Notes under the pieces: model-generated
Databases searched by the model: none
What the model was told of the DNA's origin: nothing
The model's input: the letters and a program-made list of their open reading frames with translations, nothing else
Made by a program: the position numbers and the translations under genes
NCBI RefSeq assembly: GCF_030540825.1
Contig: NZ_JAUOEO010000001.1
Coordinates: 159,001 to 223,000 of the forward strand
Source of the DNA: Flavivirga spongiicola
Lineage (GTDB): Bacteria; Bacteroidota; Bacteroidia; Flavobacteriales; Flavobacteriaceae
Length of the DNA stretch: 64,000 bases
Direction: 5' to 3'
Shown: positions 28,546 to 38,223 of the stretch, piece by piece
How positions within the stretch are numbered: the stretch's first letter is position 1
Layout of the letters: each line of letters begins with the position of its first letter

Positions 28546-29550
28546 TTATTTCTGACTCAGCCACCCCAATTCTGCAAGTGATACTGATTGATGATTAGAA
28601 TAATGCTGATCTTCAGGTCCACAAGAGGATATGTATGATTTTCCTTTGTAGTTAAATATTTTAGCGGCATGGCCAAATAACGTTGTTACTGCATTATTAT
28701 AGTAATCAAAATGATCTGGAGTATCAGACACCACCACAATGGTTTCCGTATATCTTCTGTGGGCATACGTAAACAACAAATACCATAATCCATTATGTTT
28801 CAACACAGAAGGGGACTCTATTAATGTTGCAAACGTATTGTCATTGATTCCCAAAATGGTTTCTGGTTTATCAAAAGTTTCAAAATCTTTGGTTCTTATT
28901 CTTAATACCTGAGATTGTTTTACACCTTCATTTCCTGTAGAAACAATATGTATCCAATATTTTCCATCTGGCCCTTTCATAATATGTGGATCACGGGAGC
29001 TAATCCAAAGATCGTCTGGTAATATCGCTTTATATGTGCGTTCCCATTTAATTAAGTCTTTTGACCAAGAGACCTCTAGCCTTCTAATATCATCCATTCT
29101 GGTTTCGAGCACCATGGCCCATCGCTTTGATTCTTCATGCCAAATCACAAACGGGGCACCTAAATATTCTGTATCCCTACTTTCATCAAGTGCAAAGGGT
29201 AACCTTTTCCAGTTTTTTGTAGCATCATCTGAAGTTAGATGTCCTAAATAAGGGTGATAGCTATATAATTCTTTTCCTTTAGGCGGATAAGGATTATTGA
29301 TACCGAACCAATGTAATTTGCCATCATGGTCTTCAACAAAACAGTGATCGTTAGTAAACCACTTATTGTCATCGAAATCTTTGGAAGGTTTGGCATCAAA
29401 TATTTTCTTGCTTTCTCCTTTTATATATGGAATTTCTGCTCTTAATAAAAGTGGCTTTTCTATTGCTACATTTTTATCATCATGTGCTATATTTTTGCAT
29501 GAAATCATTACTAAAATTATGCATAAAATAATACCATTTTTAAACCTCAT
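28546..29550 (-). CDS. GH43/GH-J-like five-bladed propeller lipoprotein, second paralogue
   Basis: 334 residues, lipobox VMISC (Cys18). The three acidic landmarks of the furanosidase propeller fold are NDHCFVED (about 66), SRDPHIMKGPDG (about 184) and IESPSVLKHNG (about 238). These match the paralogue at 17836-18828 in order and spacing but with low overall identity. A role as a furanosidase is inferred from the fold and from its GH172/GH116 neighbours. It directly follows the semialdehyde dehydrogenase gene by 14 bp and precedes the GH172 run, so it is embedded in the operon. Confidence 0.75.
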   Translation of the reverse strand: MRFKNGIILCIILVMISCKNIAHDDKNVAIEKPLLLRAEIPYIKGESKKIFDAKPSKDFDDNKWFTNDHCFVEDHDGKLHWFGINNPYPPKGKELYSYHPYLGHLTSDDATKNWKRLPFALDESRDTEYLGAPFVIWHEESKRWAMVLETRMDDIRRLEVSWSKDLIKWERTYKAILPDDLWISSRDPHIMKGPDGKYWIHIVSTGNEGVKQSQVLRIRTKDFETFDKPETILGINDNTFATLIESPSVLKHNGLWYLLFTYAHRRYTETIVVVSDTPDHFDYYNNAVTTLFGHAAKIFNYKGKSYISSCGPEDQHYSNHQSVSLAELGWLSQK

Positions 29551-29564
29551 AACTCATTATTTTA

Positions 29565-31109
29565 TTAATTTTTATTTTTACTAAGTTCTCCATTTAATAA
29601 GCGCCATATACTTAATGGATTATCATTTTTCAAAGCTGCAGGTAATAATATATCAGAGTAATTCTGATAGCATATGGGTCTGGCAAACCTTTTTATTGCG
29701 TTGGTGCCAACGGATGTTGATTGCGATGCAGTTGTGGCAGGATATGGACCGCCATGTACCATAGAATGGCATACTTCTACACCAGTTGGATACCCATTAA
29801 CTACTATTCTACCAACTTTCTTTTCTAGAATATCAAAAAGTCCTTTATAATTCATCAAATCTGCATCCGTACCAAATACGGTAGCCGTAATATGCCCTTC
29901 AAGGTTATTAGCTGCTTCAAGTATTTGTCCTTTTGTCTGAGTGTCTACAAAGATACTGGATGGTCCAAAGTTTTCTTCAGCCAGCTCGGGGCTTTTTGAA
30001 AAATTTTCTATGGTTGTTCTAAAAATTCTAGCTGCTACACTATTTGGTTCAGTGCTAGATTTTCCTATGGCCAGATCTTCAACACCTTCTTTGGTCAAGG
30101 TATTCTGAATACCTTGATCATACATTTTTTTTATACCTCCTGTTAGCATAGATCCAGTAGAAATCGCATTGATTTTTTCACTCAATGTTTCATAAAATTG
30201 ATTGGTATATTCTGATTTTTGAACAAAAGATAACCCTGGGTTGGTACAAAACTGCCCAACACCTAAAGTAATCGACCCTGCCAAACCTGCTGCAATATCT
30301 TCGGTTTTTCCTTCTAAAGCACCGGGTAAAATAAATACTGGGTTTGTGCTTCCCATTTCAGCAAATACCGGAATAGGTTCTGGTCTTGCATTAGCCAGAT
30401 CAAACAATGCTTTACCGCCTCCAAAAGAGCCTGTAAAGCCTACAGCTTTTATACCTGAGTGTTTTACCAAATGTTCTCCAACAGCATTCGTATTTCCTTG
30501 CACTAATTGAAATGTACCTTCAGGCATATCGCATTTTTCTATCGCTTTATAAAAAGCACTAGCAACCATTTCTGATGTTCCCGGATGCGCAGGATGTCCC
30601 TTAACCACTACGGTACAGCCAGCAGCCAAAACCGATGCTGTATCGCCTCCTGCTACCGAGAATGCCAAAGGAAAATTACTGGCGCCAAATACGGCTACAG
30701 GACCTAATGGAATTAACATATGGCGTATATCAGGTTTTGGAATTGGGCTTCTGTCTGGAATAGCTGTATCAATTCGCGCATCTATCCATGACCCTTCACG
30801 AACTACAGAAGCAAATAACTTTAACTGATTTATTGTTCTCCCTCTTTCTCCTTGCAATCGGGCTAATGGCAAAGCCGTTTCTAAGTGACATCTTTCTAAT
30901 AAAGCATCTCCTAAACTTAAAATTTCATCAGCTACGCAATCTAAAAAATCAGCGATGCTATGCGTACTCTTTTTTCTATATATATCAAAAGCCGCAGTGG
31001 CTTTTTTTACTGCGTTATCAATCTCATTAATATTGGCAATTTTAAACTCGCCACCTAACAATTGATTTGTTGAAGGGTTAATGGCTTGAAAATAATTCTC
31101 TTTATGCAT
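29565..31109 (-). CDS. Alpha-ketoglutarate semialdehyde dehydrogenase (2,5-dioxopentanoate dehydrogenase)
   Basis: 514 residues, cytoplasmic, NAD(P)-dependent aldehyde dehydrogenase fold. The nucleotide-binding stretch FGASNFPLAFSVAGGDTAS (141-159), GFTGSFGGGK (224-233), general base E251 in AEMGSTNPVF and nucleophile C288 in GVGQFCTNPG are all present. The end HGGPYPATTASQSTSVGT is characteristic of the alpha-ketoglutarate-semialdehyde group rather than generic ALDHs. It oxidises 2,5-dioxopentanoate to 2-oxoglutarate, the last step of oxidative pentose pathways. It is two genes downstream of a FAH-fold dehydratase that would make its substrate, so the locus appears to feed a pentose straight into the TCA cycle. 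Confidence 0.9.
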   Translation of the reverse strand: MHKENYFQAINPSTNQLLGGEFKIANINEIDNAVKKATAAFDIYRKKSTHSIADFLDCVADEILSLGDALLERCHLETALPLARLQGERGRTINQLKLFASVVREGSWIDARIDTAIPDRSPIPKPDIRHMLIPLGPVAVFGASNFPLAFSVAGGDTASVLAAGCTVVVKGHPAHPGTSEMVASAFYKAIEKCDMPEGTFQLVQGNTNAVGEHLVKHSGIKAVGFTGSFGGGKALFDLANARPEPIPVFAEMGSTNPVFILPGALEGKTEDIAAGLAGSITLGVGQFCTNPGLSFVQKSEYTNQFYETLSEKINAISTGSMLTGGIKKMYDQGIQNTLTKEGVEDLAIGKSSTEPNSVAARIFRTTIENFSKSPELAEENFGPSSIFVDTQTKGQILEAANNLEGHITATVFGTDADLMNYKGLFDILEKKVGRIVVNGYPTGVEVCHSMVHGGPYPATTASQSTSVGTNAIKRFARPICYQNYSDILLPAALKNDNPLSIWRLLNGELSKNKN

Positions 31110-31128
31110 ATTTTTATTGTCTTTTTAT

Positions 31129-33192
31129 TTAATATTCAAAAACTACTGCTGTATGACACCTGAATTTTTCTATTTCGACTGAAATGACATCACCATTACT
31201 TTTTATAGGCAATACTTCTTTGGAAGGAATGAGATACACTTTTCGAACCTTTTCTGGTAGTCTTACTTTTACTATGGTATTCTGTAAAGGAATTAAGTCT
31301 TCTATAACTTGCGCACGTCCCCGTTTATGAGGGGTACCATAAGTTAAATGAACTACGTATCTATTGTTTTCTGGTTGATGTAATAAATTCATACGTCCGG
31401 AACTTGGCATATTTACCTCTACTATTGGTGCTTTTAACAATTGGCTTAAAGCATTATAAAAAAGTTGTCGGTGCACACGAGATCCTTCTTTGGCATATAT
31501 CTTTTCTAAGGGGTGTGCTGCCCAAATAATGTTTCCTTTTTTTATTAATGCAGGATGTGTTGCTGGTTCGGTTTGATAGGGTACATTGTCATGTGACGTC
31601 CAATGCTCAACGGTTCTATCAAAATAAGGCTCATATATTTGTGCTAATATTTCTGTATCTGCTTCTGGTTGTACACGGATTGCTGGTGTACGATTAAGAA
31701 ATGGAGATTGTACCAAATCGGTCGTCATAATATCTGTTACGTACGTATAGTCATTTCTATAATTTGCCTCTCCTAAATATTTGGCTCCTATATCAAATTT
31801 TGCTATGCCATTTTCAAAAGCACTATTTCCCAGAATGAATAGTTTTCCTCCTCCATCAACAAACTGCTGGATTTTCTTAGTTTCTTCTTTATTTAGTACA
31901 ACTCTACTATGCAAAATCAACACTTCTAAAGGAGTCCAATCTTTTAAATTATTCGCCACTACAAAATTAACCTGATGCTCCAGTAACATTCTAGTCACAT
32001 CATTATCACTACCACTAAAATTTAACCAAACAGCCGTTTTTGCTAAATGTTTCGCATTAATGCTATAGTCTTCTATCTTCTCAATATAGGAGTAGGCGTG
32101 CCCTATGTTATCATAGGTCGCTTTCTCCAACTTCCCTGTAGGATGTAGTTGATCTCCAAAATTTGCCATCGCTCCAAATGACAACATGTTAGCAGCTTCG
32201 TACCAAATAGCATCTTTATGCTTAAACCCTCCAAACTCGCCCCAGGCAGAATGAAATTTTCCGCTCATGGCTACAATAGGCTTTCCTGTATTGGCATAGT
32301 ATTTTGCTCTAACAGGAAATACATCGTAACCAGCCCAAGTTGTTGGTAAATCTTCTAAATCTTGTTTGGTGTTGTATTGATGATACGCTTCTTTTAGCAC
32401 TTTACTATTATTCATAGGTGTTGTCCAATTATAATAGATAGATGCATGAGGTCTGTGTTTTTTTACAATAGCATTCATTTTTGTAAAAAATGTATGCATT
32501 TTTTTGCAGTGATGTAACCAAGCTTCCTTTTCATTTTTCCAGTCTACTCCGTTAGCTTCCATATCCTTTTTACTCCATGTGTTATAATTAATGCTGCCGA
32601 CAGGAACAATATCAAACCAAAAGCCATCTAAATCATAATTTTTAGCAATTTCTTCGGTATGTTTTAACAAATGCTCTAAGTAAGGACCTTCGGGAGAAAG
32701 TGTTGGCCATCCCCAAGGAAAATGGGCATCTTTTTTTGCTTTAGCTTCCATTTCTGCAAACTTATTGATGCCATCTTTTCCTGTTGAGACCCAATCAGGG
32801 TTTTCTTTAGCATCTAAAACATTCCATCCAATAGTTACATAAGCCTGAGCTCTTACTCCTATTTCATGACAGGCTTCTAACTGTGCCCCAAATAAATCAA
32901 AATCTAAATTAGGGTGTCGTTTTCCAACCTTGGTATCATAATAGGTCCAGCCATGGTGCCCTTTTGCAAAAATGTTGATAGCGTTTACATGACCATCCTT
33001 TAACTGCTGCTGCCATTCTTTTTTGTTCCAGTTCTTCCCAACATCTTCCAGCTTTTCTGTAGTGTGAAAATCTAAATGAACCTGTCTGGTACCCTCATTA
33101 AGCCTATACTCGGGTAGCTGTTGAGCCTCAATATATAAAGCGGTTGTACTAAATAAAAAACTTAGAAAAATTGCTTTTTTTATTCGCATCAT
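31129..33192 (-). CDS. GHL6-type glycoside hydrolase, GH151/fucosidase-like candidate
   Basis: 687 residues with a Sec signal (AIFLSFLFSTTALYIEAQ). The N-terminal TIM-barrel-like part (about 30-390) has VHLDFHTTEKLEDVG, HHGWTYYDTKVGKRHP and DLDGFWFDIVPVGS; the WFD Asp is a likely catalytic residue. A glutamine-amidotransferase/beta-galactosidase-trimerisation-like domain follows (about 400-560) and then a small beta domain. This matches the 'hypothetical glycosyl hydrolase 6' group, which overlaps with some alpha-L-fucosidases of family GH151. Given the GH29 pair, a second type of fucosidase is plausible but unproven. It starts 4 bp after the dehydratase gene. Confidence 0.7.
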   Translation of the reverse strand: MMRIKKAIFLSFLFSTTALYIEAQQLPEYRLNEGTRQVHLDFHTTEKLEDVGKNWNKKEWQQQLKDGHVNAINIFAKGHHGWTYYDTKVGKRHPNLDFDLFGAQLEACHEIGVRAQAYVTIGWNVLDAKENPDWVSTGKDGINKFAEMEAKAKKDAHFPWGWPTLSPEGPYLEHLLKHTEEIAKNYDLDGFWFDIVPVGSINYNTWSKKDMEANGVDWKNEKEAWLHHCKKMHTFFTKMNAIVKKHRPHASIYYNWTTPMNNSKVLKEAYHQYNTKQDLEDLPTTWAGYDVFPVRAKYYANTGKPIVAMSGKFHSAWGEFGGFKHKDAIWYEAANMLSFGAMANFGDQLHPTGKLEKATYDNIGHAYSYIEKIEDYSINAKHLAKTAVWLNFSGSDNDVTRMLLEHQVNFVVANNLKDWTPLEVLILHSRVVLNKEETKKIQQFVDGGGKLFILGNSAFENGIAKFDIGAKYLGEANYRNDYTYVTDIMTTDLVQSPFLNRTPAIRVQPEADTEILAQIYEPYFDRTVEHWTSHDNVPYQTEPATHPALIKKGNIIWAAHPLEKIYAKEGSRVHRQLFYNALSQLLKAPIVEVNMPSSGRMNLLHQPENNRYVVHLTYGTPHKRGRAQVIEDLIPLQNTIVKVRLPEKVRKVYLIPSKEVLPIKSNGDVISVEIEKFRCHTAVVFEY

Positions 33193-33196
33193 TCTG

Positions 33197-34036
33197 TTAT
33201 TGTTTTTTGTTTACAAAATTCACCAAAGTTCCTATAGAATCTATTGTTATTTTAACTTCATCGCCTACTTGTAAGGTAAACTCATCTGATGGTACCAAGC
33301 AAGTGCCTGTCATTAGAAATACACCTTTAGGAAAATCGCATTCCCTAAAAAGGTATTCCACCAATTCAGTATGACTTCTTTTCATCATTTTTATGGCAAC
33401 GTCATCTTTATATTGTGTTACACCATTTCTATTGATTTCTATTTCAATTATTGTTTCGGGAGATATCGGTTTTTCACTTAAGTAGATACATGGCCCTAAT
33501 GCTGCACAACGCTCAAATACTTTTGCTTGAGGTAAATACAATGGATTTTCGCCTTCAATACTTCTTGAACTCATATCGTTACCAATGGTATAGCCTTCAA
33601 TAGTGCCTTTAGAGCTAATTAATAAGGTGAGTTCCGGTTCTGGCACATCCCAAGATGAATCTTTTCTAATATTAACATCATCCCCATGACCTACAACGCG
33701 TTGTGAGGTCGCTTTAAAGAATAATTCTGGTCGATCGGCATCATAAACTTTATTATAAAATACATCGCCGCCAGATGCTTTGGCCTCATCCATTCGGGCT
33801 TCTTTACTTCTTAAATAAGTGACTCCTGCAGCCCAAATTTCCTGATTTCCAATAGGAGCATCTACAGTTTCCAAAGAAGGTTCATTAGAAATTGATGTTA
33901 TCTGTTTCAAATCCAGTTTTATGGCATTGTATAGGTTTTCACGATTGATGAACTGATCCCAATCTTGTACTTCCAATTCGTAAAAAAGACCATTGTTTTC
34001 TACCAAGGCTTTGTTGTTCTTTTTATATATTTTCAT
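33197..34036 (-). CDS. FAH-superfamily protein, probable 2-keto-3-deoxy-D-arabinonate dehydratase
   Basis: 279 residues, no signal, cytoplasmic. The FAH fold is shown by [18 protein letters not shown] (about 69-86), the metal-binding acidic set around [11 protein letters not shown] and the [19 protein letters not shown] segment (about 149-167). The GVTYLRS-type N-terminal motif resembles 2-keto-3-deoxy-D-arabinonate dehydratases of the Weimberg-like D-arabinose pathway more than ring-cleavage hydrolases. With the semialdehyde dehydrogenase nearby it completes 2-keto-3-deoxypentonate to 2-oxoglutarate. The alternative is a diketo-deoxy-fuconate hydrolase of L-fucose oxidation, also FAH-fold, given the fucosidases. 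Earlier steps (sugar dehydrogenase, lactonase, sugar-acid dehydratase) are not in the window. Confidence 0.75.
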   Translation of the reverse strand: MKIYKKNNKALVENNGLFYELEVQDWDQFINRENLYNAIKLDLKQITSISNEPSLETVDAPIGNQEIWAAGVTYLRSKEARMDEAKASGGDVFYNKVYDADRPELFFKATSQRVVGHGDDVNIRKDSSWDVPEPELTLLISSKGTIEGYTIGNDMSSRSIEGENPLYLPQAKVFERCAALGPCIYLSEKPISPETIIEIEINRNGVTQYKDDVAIKMMKRSHTELVEYLFRECDFPKGVFLMTGTCLVPSDEFTLQVGDEVKITIDSIGTLVNFVNKKQ

Positions 34037-34105
34037 TTATTCTTTATTTGCTTATTATCTTCTTTAATCAATTATTCATATTGTGTAAAATCCTGATATT
34101 TACGA

Positions 34106-35359
34106 TTAAAAAATCGCTACAATATCATCAATTGAAACCTGCAGTATTTTTTTTGCTATGGCATCAATCACGTCTTTTTCTCCTTTAAAATGATACATGC
34201 GCTGCGTATGTGTATATAATTCGCCGGGCTGTAGTGCTAATGCAGGCGAGGAGCTTTCCAATTCGTAAAAAGGTCCCATTTGTGAGCCATCTTCTAAAGG
34301 TCCGTCGTTATAGGAATTAATGACATCGCCAGAAAAAGGGTCTTCTTGTAGCTCCCATGCAGAATTCACATATTTATCTGACTTCTTAGGAGCATCTATT
34401 TCCAAAATTGTTAAGACTTTGTTTTCTGCATCATAACTCCCAATATATTTTGTAGCTCTTTTTGGTGAAAACCCGATTTTGCCTCTGCTCTTCCCATCGG
34501 CTTTAAAGAATACTGTACTTTCATTAGTTTTAAGTCGATCTGCACTTACTTTTCCAAAATAATTATCGTTAACTCTTAGCCCAAATTCTTCTTCATTCCC
34601 TTGTTGTATTGGAGCCACAACAGTAACTTCCGGAGATGGATTCAGCATACATAAAATCCAAATAGATAATTGCCCGGAATCCTCTTTCCATTGTGCTTCT
34701 CCAATATTTTTAACCGTATTTTGAGATTCATAAGCCACCGCAGAAAAATCATCTGTTTCTAATTGCAATGCATCTTTGGTTTGCGCTTTGGAAAGCAATG
34801 TTATTTTTCTGGTTACATCCAGATTAAACTGTGTCCCCGAATGATTTATAAAATTCATATCCTTTTGAAACAGCGCGCTTGTTTTATTACTTTCTACAAC
34901 TTTAAAAGCATCGGTATCAATAAAAGAGGGCACCTTCCAGTTTGGAAAATCAAAAGTAGTTTCTGGTTTAAAGTATATAGAGAATTGGCCTCCTTCCGGT
35001 CCCAACCAAAAGCGTTCTTCACCCCCTACCGGGTTAAATTGCTTTTTAATTTCTTTAGATGCAATTAAATCGTAATTCAGCCAGCCAAAACTCATACCTT
35101 TATCTCCATTGAGTGTACTGGTCATGACACGTCCTTGTAATTCTGGAGAAAGTACGATCTTAGCTTTTTTATCTTCACTTTCTAAAACAATCGTGCTTTT
35201 GTAGTTTTTTTGAAGAAAGGCTTTATCATATCCAAAAGTTCCTTTTGTTAATACTATCTCTTCAACAACTTCCACTTTTGAGTTTTTATTTTTGCAATTA
35301 CATAATGTCATCAAACATAAAAGTGCTACTGCTATTTGCTTGTGAGTTTTAACTATCAT
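34106..35359 (-). CDS. DUF6786-family lipoprotein, mutarotase-like fold suspected
   Basis: 417 residues with a lipoprotein signal (LLCLMTLCNC). The conserved stretches are APELQGRVMTST-like (SPELQGRVMTST, about 71-82), SFGWLNYDLIAS and GGEERFWLGPEGGQFSIYF (about 113-131), which I recognise as DUF6786. The pattern is reminiscent of galactose-mutarotase-like beta-sandwich proteins, so a sugar-binding or epimerase-like role is possible, but no function is established. It lies between the third GH116 gene (44 bp) and the FAH gene (69 bp) in the enzyme block. An internal cue to regulation is not visible. Confidence 0.65.
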   Translation of the reverse strand: MIVKTHKQIAVALLCLMTLCNCKNKNSKVEVVEEIVLTKGTFGYDKAFLQKNYKSTIVLESEDKKAKIVLSPELQGRVMTSTLNGDKGMSFGWLNYDLIASKEIKKQFNPVGGEERFWLGPEGGQFSIYFKPETTFDFPNWKVPSFIDTDAFKVVESNKTSALFQKDMNFINHSGTQFNLDVTRKITLLSKAQTKDALQLETDDFSAVAYESQNTVKNIGEAQWKEDSGQLSIWILCMLNPSPEVTVVAPIQQGNEEEFGLRVNDNYFGKVSADRLKTNESTVFFKADGKSRGKIGFSPKRATKYIGSYDAENKVLTILEIDAPKKSDKYVNSAWELQEDPFSGDVINSYNDGPLEDGSQMGPFYELESSSPALALQPGELYTHTQRMYHFKGEKDVIDAIAKKILQVSIDDIVAIF

Positions 35360-35403
35360 TATTTTAAATTTTTATCTATTATAAATTCTATTCTTGATCC
35401 TTT

Positions 35404-38223
35404 TTAAACAAATTTGATATTCACTTTAAGATTATCGTTTTCTTTAATCGAAACTGTTTTAAGTATGATCTTTACTTCTGATTCATTATTGACGAGATAT
35501 TCATTTTTTATTCGTTTATTATTCAATTTTAGTTGAATATTCTTCACTTTTTTATTGTTAGGAATTACCATTGAAATGGTCTTTAAAACCAGCTCTCCTG
35601 AGGCGATTTCAATAGCTCCTGTTTGTAATGTATCTGTTTGGTTTTGGCTATAGGTCCCCCACCCTTCAGCAGCAATAAATCCTGCTTGAAAATTTTCAGG
35701 AGTTAATTTTGGTGCAAATTTCAGATACTTCTTAGGTCCGTGATATTCAAATCCACATGCCGCAAGATAGACTCCATAACTTGCCATGGCTCTGGCATAA
35801 TGGTCACTACATTCCACTTCGTTATACGGATTTCGCTTATTGGCATTATACCTATCGTGAATGGCTCTTGTAATAGCCAACCCCTCCTTTAGTTTATTTT
35901 CCCAAATCATATGCCCTGCAACTTCGTATTCAAAACCTGTCATGCACTCATTAAAATATCCAAATTGCCAGTGTTTCTCCCAATCGTCTTTTTTTCCACC
36001 TTTCGGCCATGTACACATAACTAGACCAGCATCATCATCAATGGCATAAGGACGCCCTGCTAAATTCTCAGGTAAAGACTTTCTAAATTGTCCCATATTA
36101 GGTACAAAATTGTATTTCCACAAAGCATCTAACGATTTGCTAATCAACTCTTTATTATAAAGTCTACCCAATCCTAATTGAAAAGCCCAACTTTGTCCAA
36201 ATACTTGATCGATATAACACCCTGAACCAATACCTATGGCATCCTTGTGGTTAGGATCTTCTTTCTGAATAAAATACTCGCCATTAAACAAGGTCTTAAT
36301 ATTTTCTTGCCCTTTTTTTAGAATGGTATCACATAAACGAGAAAAAGTGGCATCATTCATTTCATGTCCCATTTCTTTCCCTGCTGCAAGTGCAGCTATA
36401 TATAATGATATAATAACAGGAATGTTCCCATACCACTCTGCATCTAAAGTATTATGCTGCTCTCCGAAAATCATACCATTGGCTTCTCCGTCTTCAGCAT
36501 CCATATCAATTAAATATTGTAATGCCGATTTAATATGTTTCCAGTTTCTATTGAGAAACTGAGAGTCTGATGTCATTTGGTGTTCCCTATAAGAACGTAA
36601 AACGATCCCAGCTTGACCATCGGCAGCATCTCTATTTGCTCTTCCACCTCTAAAATCTATTTTCCCATTCTTTTCTATAACAGCAAAATCGGTGTGTTCT
36701 CTTAAATTTCGTTCCAATTCTGGAAAAACACGCCCCACAGCTTGAGCATAATGCCAAACATGGGTGCAAGTTCCCGGACAACAACCAATACCTTCCCATG
36801 CCCAAAAACGACCATCTTCTAATAAATAACAGGTTTCTGTTGCTAATGTTGAAGTATTAGCAAACGTTCTGTTTAAAAACCAATAAGGAAGTGTTGATTT
36901 ATTGTAAAACACTTCTCTAAATAACGTCGTTTTGGTATGTAGCCTTTCAAAATTTTGTACAATGTCGTCGGCAACTTCGATAGAGTTTTTAAAACGTTGA
37001 CTGTATGAGCGTCCTTTAAAACGGTTACCATCAGCACTTAAATTTGGAAAGTACCAACTTATCACAAATGAGATGTCTTTGCTTTCACCAGGTTGTAACG
37101 TAACTGTTTTACTTAAGCCTCCTCGTAAACTCACACCAAAGGCTTCGCTAGCTGATTCTTTAGAGTTATGCTCACTTGGAAACAAAGGTTCTGAATAGTG
37201 ATCTTCTTGAGCTGTTGACTTTATTGAACCATCAGGATTCAATAATGTCAAACTCATATTCCCATAGTCTCTTTTCTCGGAAAATTCAAAATTTAATTCA
37301 GAGCCTTTTTCATCTAAAATAGCTTCACATAGTAATGTCTCCCTATTTTTTTTAGTAACTATCGTGTTTTTTAATTGTACTTCGGTCTCGACACCAGAAT
37401 GATTTAATACCGGGTTTTCTAACCAGCCCGATAGCTCGCAAGTAACTGCTTTATCACTTATATTCGATACGGTATAATGCATTATTGTCGCCGGATAATT
37501 TGATGACGATACTTCTAATGGAATAAATGGAGAGTATGCTTTTAATTGCACCTCAACAGGTGTGTTTTCTTCTTTATATGTTACTTCTCCAATAGGATAT
37601 TGTCCTTTAAAGCTAATATTCTTAAAGCCTTTATAATCTAATCGTTTAGTCCACTTAGACACTCCTTGTTCAATTTTTATTGCAAAACCTTGATCAAAAG
37701 GATATTCTTGAGTCACTGGAACAATATAATTACTGCCATCTCTAGGTCTAACTGTTCTACCACTTAACTCATGGGTAATGCCAACAATACCTTCTTTTTG
37801 TTCGTTAAAAATGTCCCATAACCATAATTTACCATCACCTCCAAGGTATACTTGCCCTGCACAAATACCACCAACAGGCATTCCTATATACACCAAATCT
37901 TTACCTGTATAAATTTCTGGTGTTCCTCTTTCATACAATGATTTTATCCAATCTGGGGGCAAATTTTTATTAATAGGAATTTGGTAAGTATCTTGAAAAA
38001 TTCCTGTTGCACTTAAAGGATGGCTCAATCCCATCGTTAAACCAGTCAGCCCAAGCCCCATCACTTTCATAAAATCCCTTCGTTGTACTTTATCAAATTG
38101 TGACGAAACTGATTTACTTTCTTGTTCAACAGAAGGACTACAACATCCTGAGTTTGGGTCGCAGCATTCTGTGCTTAAACTATTTGTATTATCTTCTTTA
38201 GGCTTAGACATTTGCTTAGACAT
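35404..38223 (-). CDS. GH116-family glycoside hydrolase, Tat-type signal behind a CDPNSGCC motif
   Basis: 939 residues, first gene of the enzyme block. The N-terminus carries CCDPNSGCC (20-28), then a twin-arginine signal QRRDFMKVMGLGLTGLTMG (RR 48-49), much like the GH116 protein at 12213. The sandwich domain starts at [20 protein letters not shown]. The catalytic domain has FWAWEGIGCCPGTCTHVWH and HNTLDAEWYGN, giving the candidate Glu/Asp pair, and ends with the conserved SDHYARAMASYGVYLAACGF. A D-arabinofuranosidase or related exo-activity is inferred from the gene context. The 391-bp gap upstream probably holds the operon promoter, although no consensus was found by eye. Confidence 0.88.
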   Translation of the reverse strand: MSKQMSKPKEDNTNSLSTECCDPNSGCCSPSVEQESKSVSSQFDKVQRRDFMKVMGLGLTGLTMGLSHPLSATGIFQDTYQIPINKNLPPDWIKSLYERGTPEIYTGKDLVYIGMPVGGICAGQVYLGGDGKLWLWDIFNEQKEGIVGITHELSGRTVRPRDGSNYIVPVTQEYPFDQGFAIKIEQGVSKWTKRLDYKGFKNISFKGQYPIGEVTYKEENTPVEVQLKAYSPFIPLEVSSSNYPATIMHYTVSNISDKAVTCELSGWLENPVLNHSGVETEVQLKNTIVTKKNRETLLCEAILDEKGSELNFEFSEKRDYGNMSLTLLNPDGSIKSTAQEDHYSEPLFPSEHNSKESASEAFGVSLRGGLSKTVTLQPGESKDISFVISWYFPNLSADGNRFKGRSYSQRFKNSIEVADDIVQNFERLHTKTTLFREVFYNKSTLPYWFLNRTFANTSTLATETCYLLEDGRFWAWEGIGCCPGTCTHVWHYAQAVGRVFPELERNLREHTDFAVIEKNGKIDFRGGRANRDAADGQAGIVLRSYREHQMTSDSQFLNRNWKHIKSALQYLIDMDAEDGEANGMIFGEQHNTLDAEWYGNIPVIISLYIAALAAGKEMGHEMNDATFSRLCDTILKKGQENIKTLFNGEYFIQKEDPNHKDAIGIGSGCYIDQVFGQSWAFQLGLGRLYNKELISKSLDALWKYNFVPNMGQFRKSLPENLAGRPYAIDDDAGLVMCTWPKGGKKDDWEKHWQFGYFNECMTGFEYEVAGHMIWENKLKEGLAITRAIHDRYNANKRNPYNEVECSDHYARAMASYGVYLAACGFEYHGPKKYLKFAPKLTPENFQAGFIAAEGWGTYSQNQTDTLQTGAIEIASGELVLKTISMVIPNNKKVKNIQLKLNNKRIKNEYLVNNESEVKIILKTVSIKENDNLKVNIKFV

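Noticed and set aside
33197..34036. FAH-fold protein as an aromatic-ring-cleavage hydrolase
   Set aside because: The GVTYLRS-type N-terminus and the neighbouring semialdehyde dehydrogenase fit sugar-acid breakdown better, and no aromatic-pathway genes are present.
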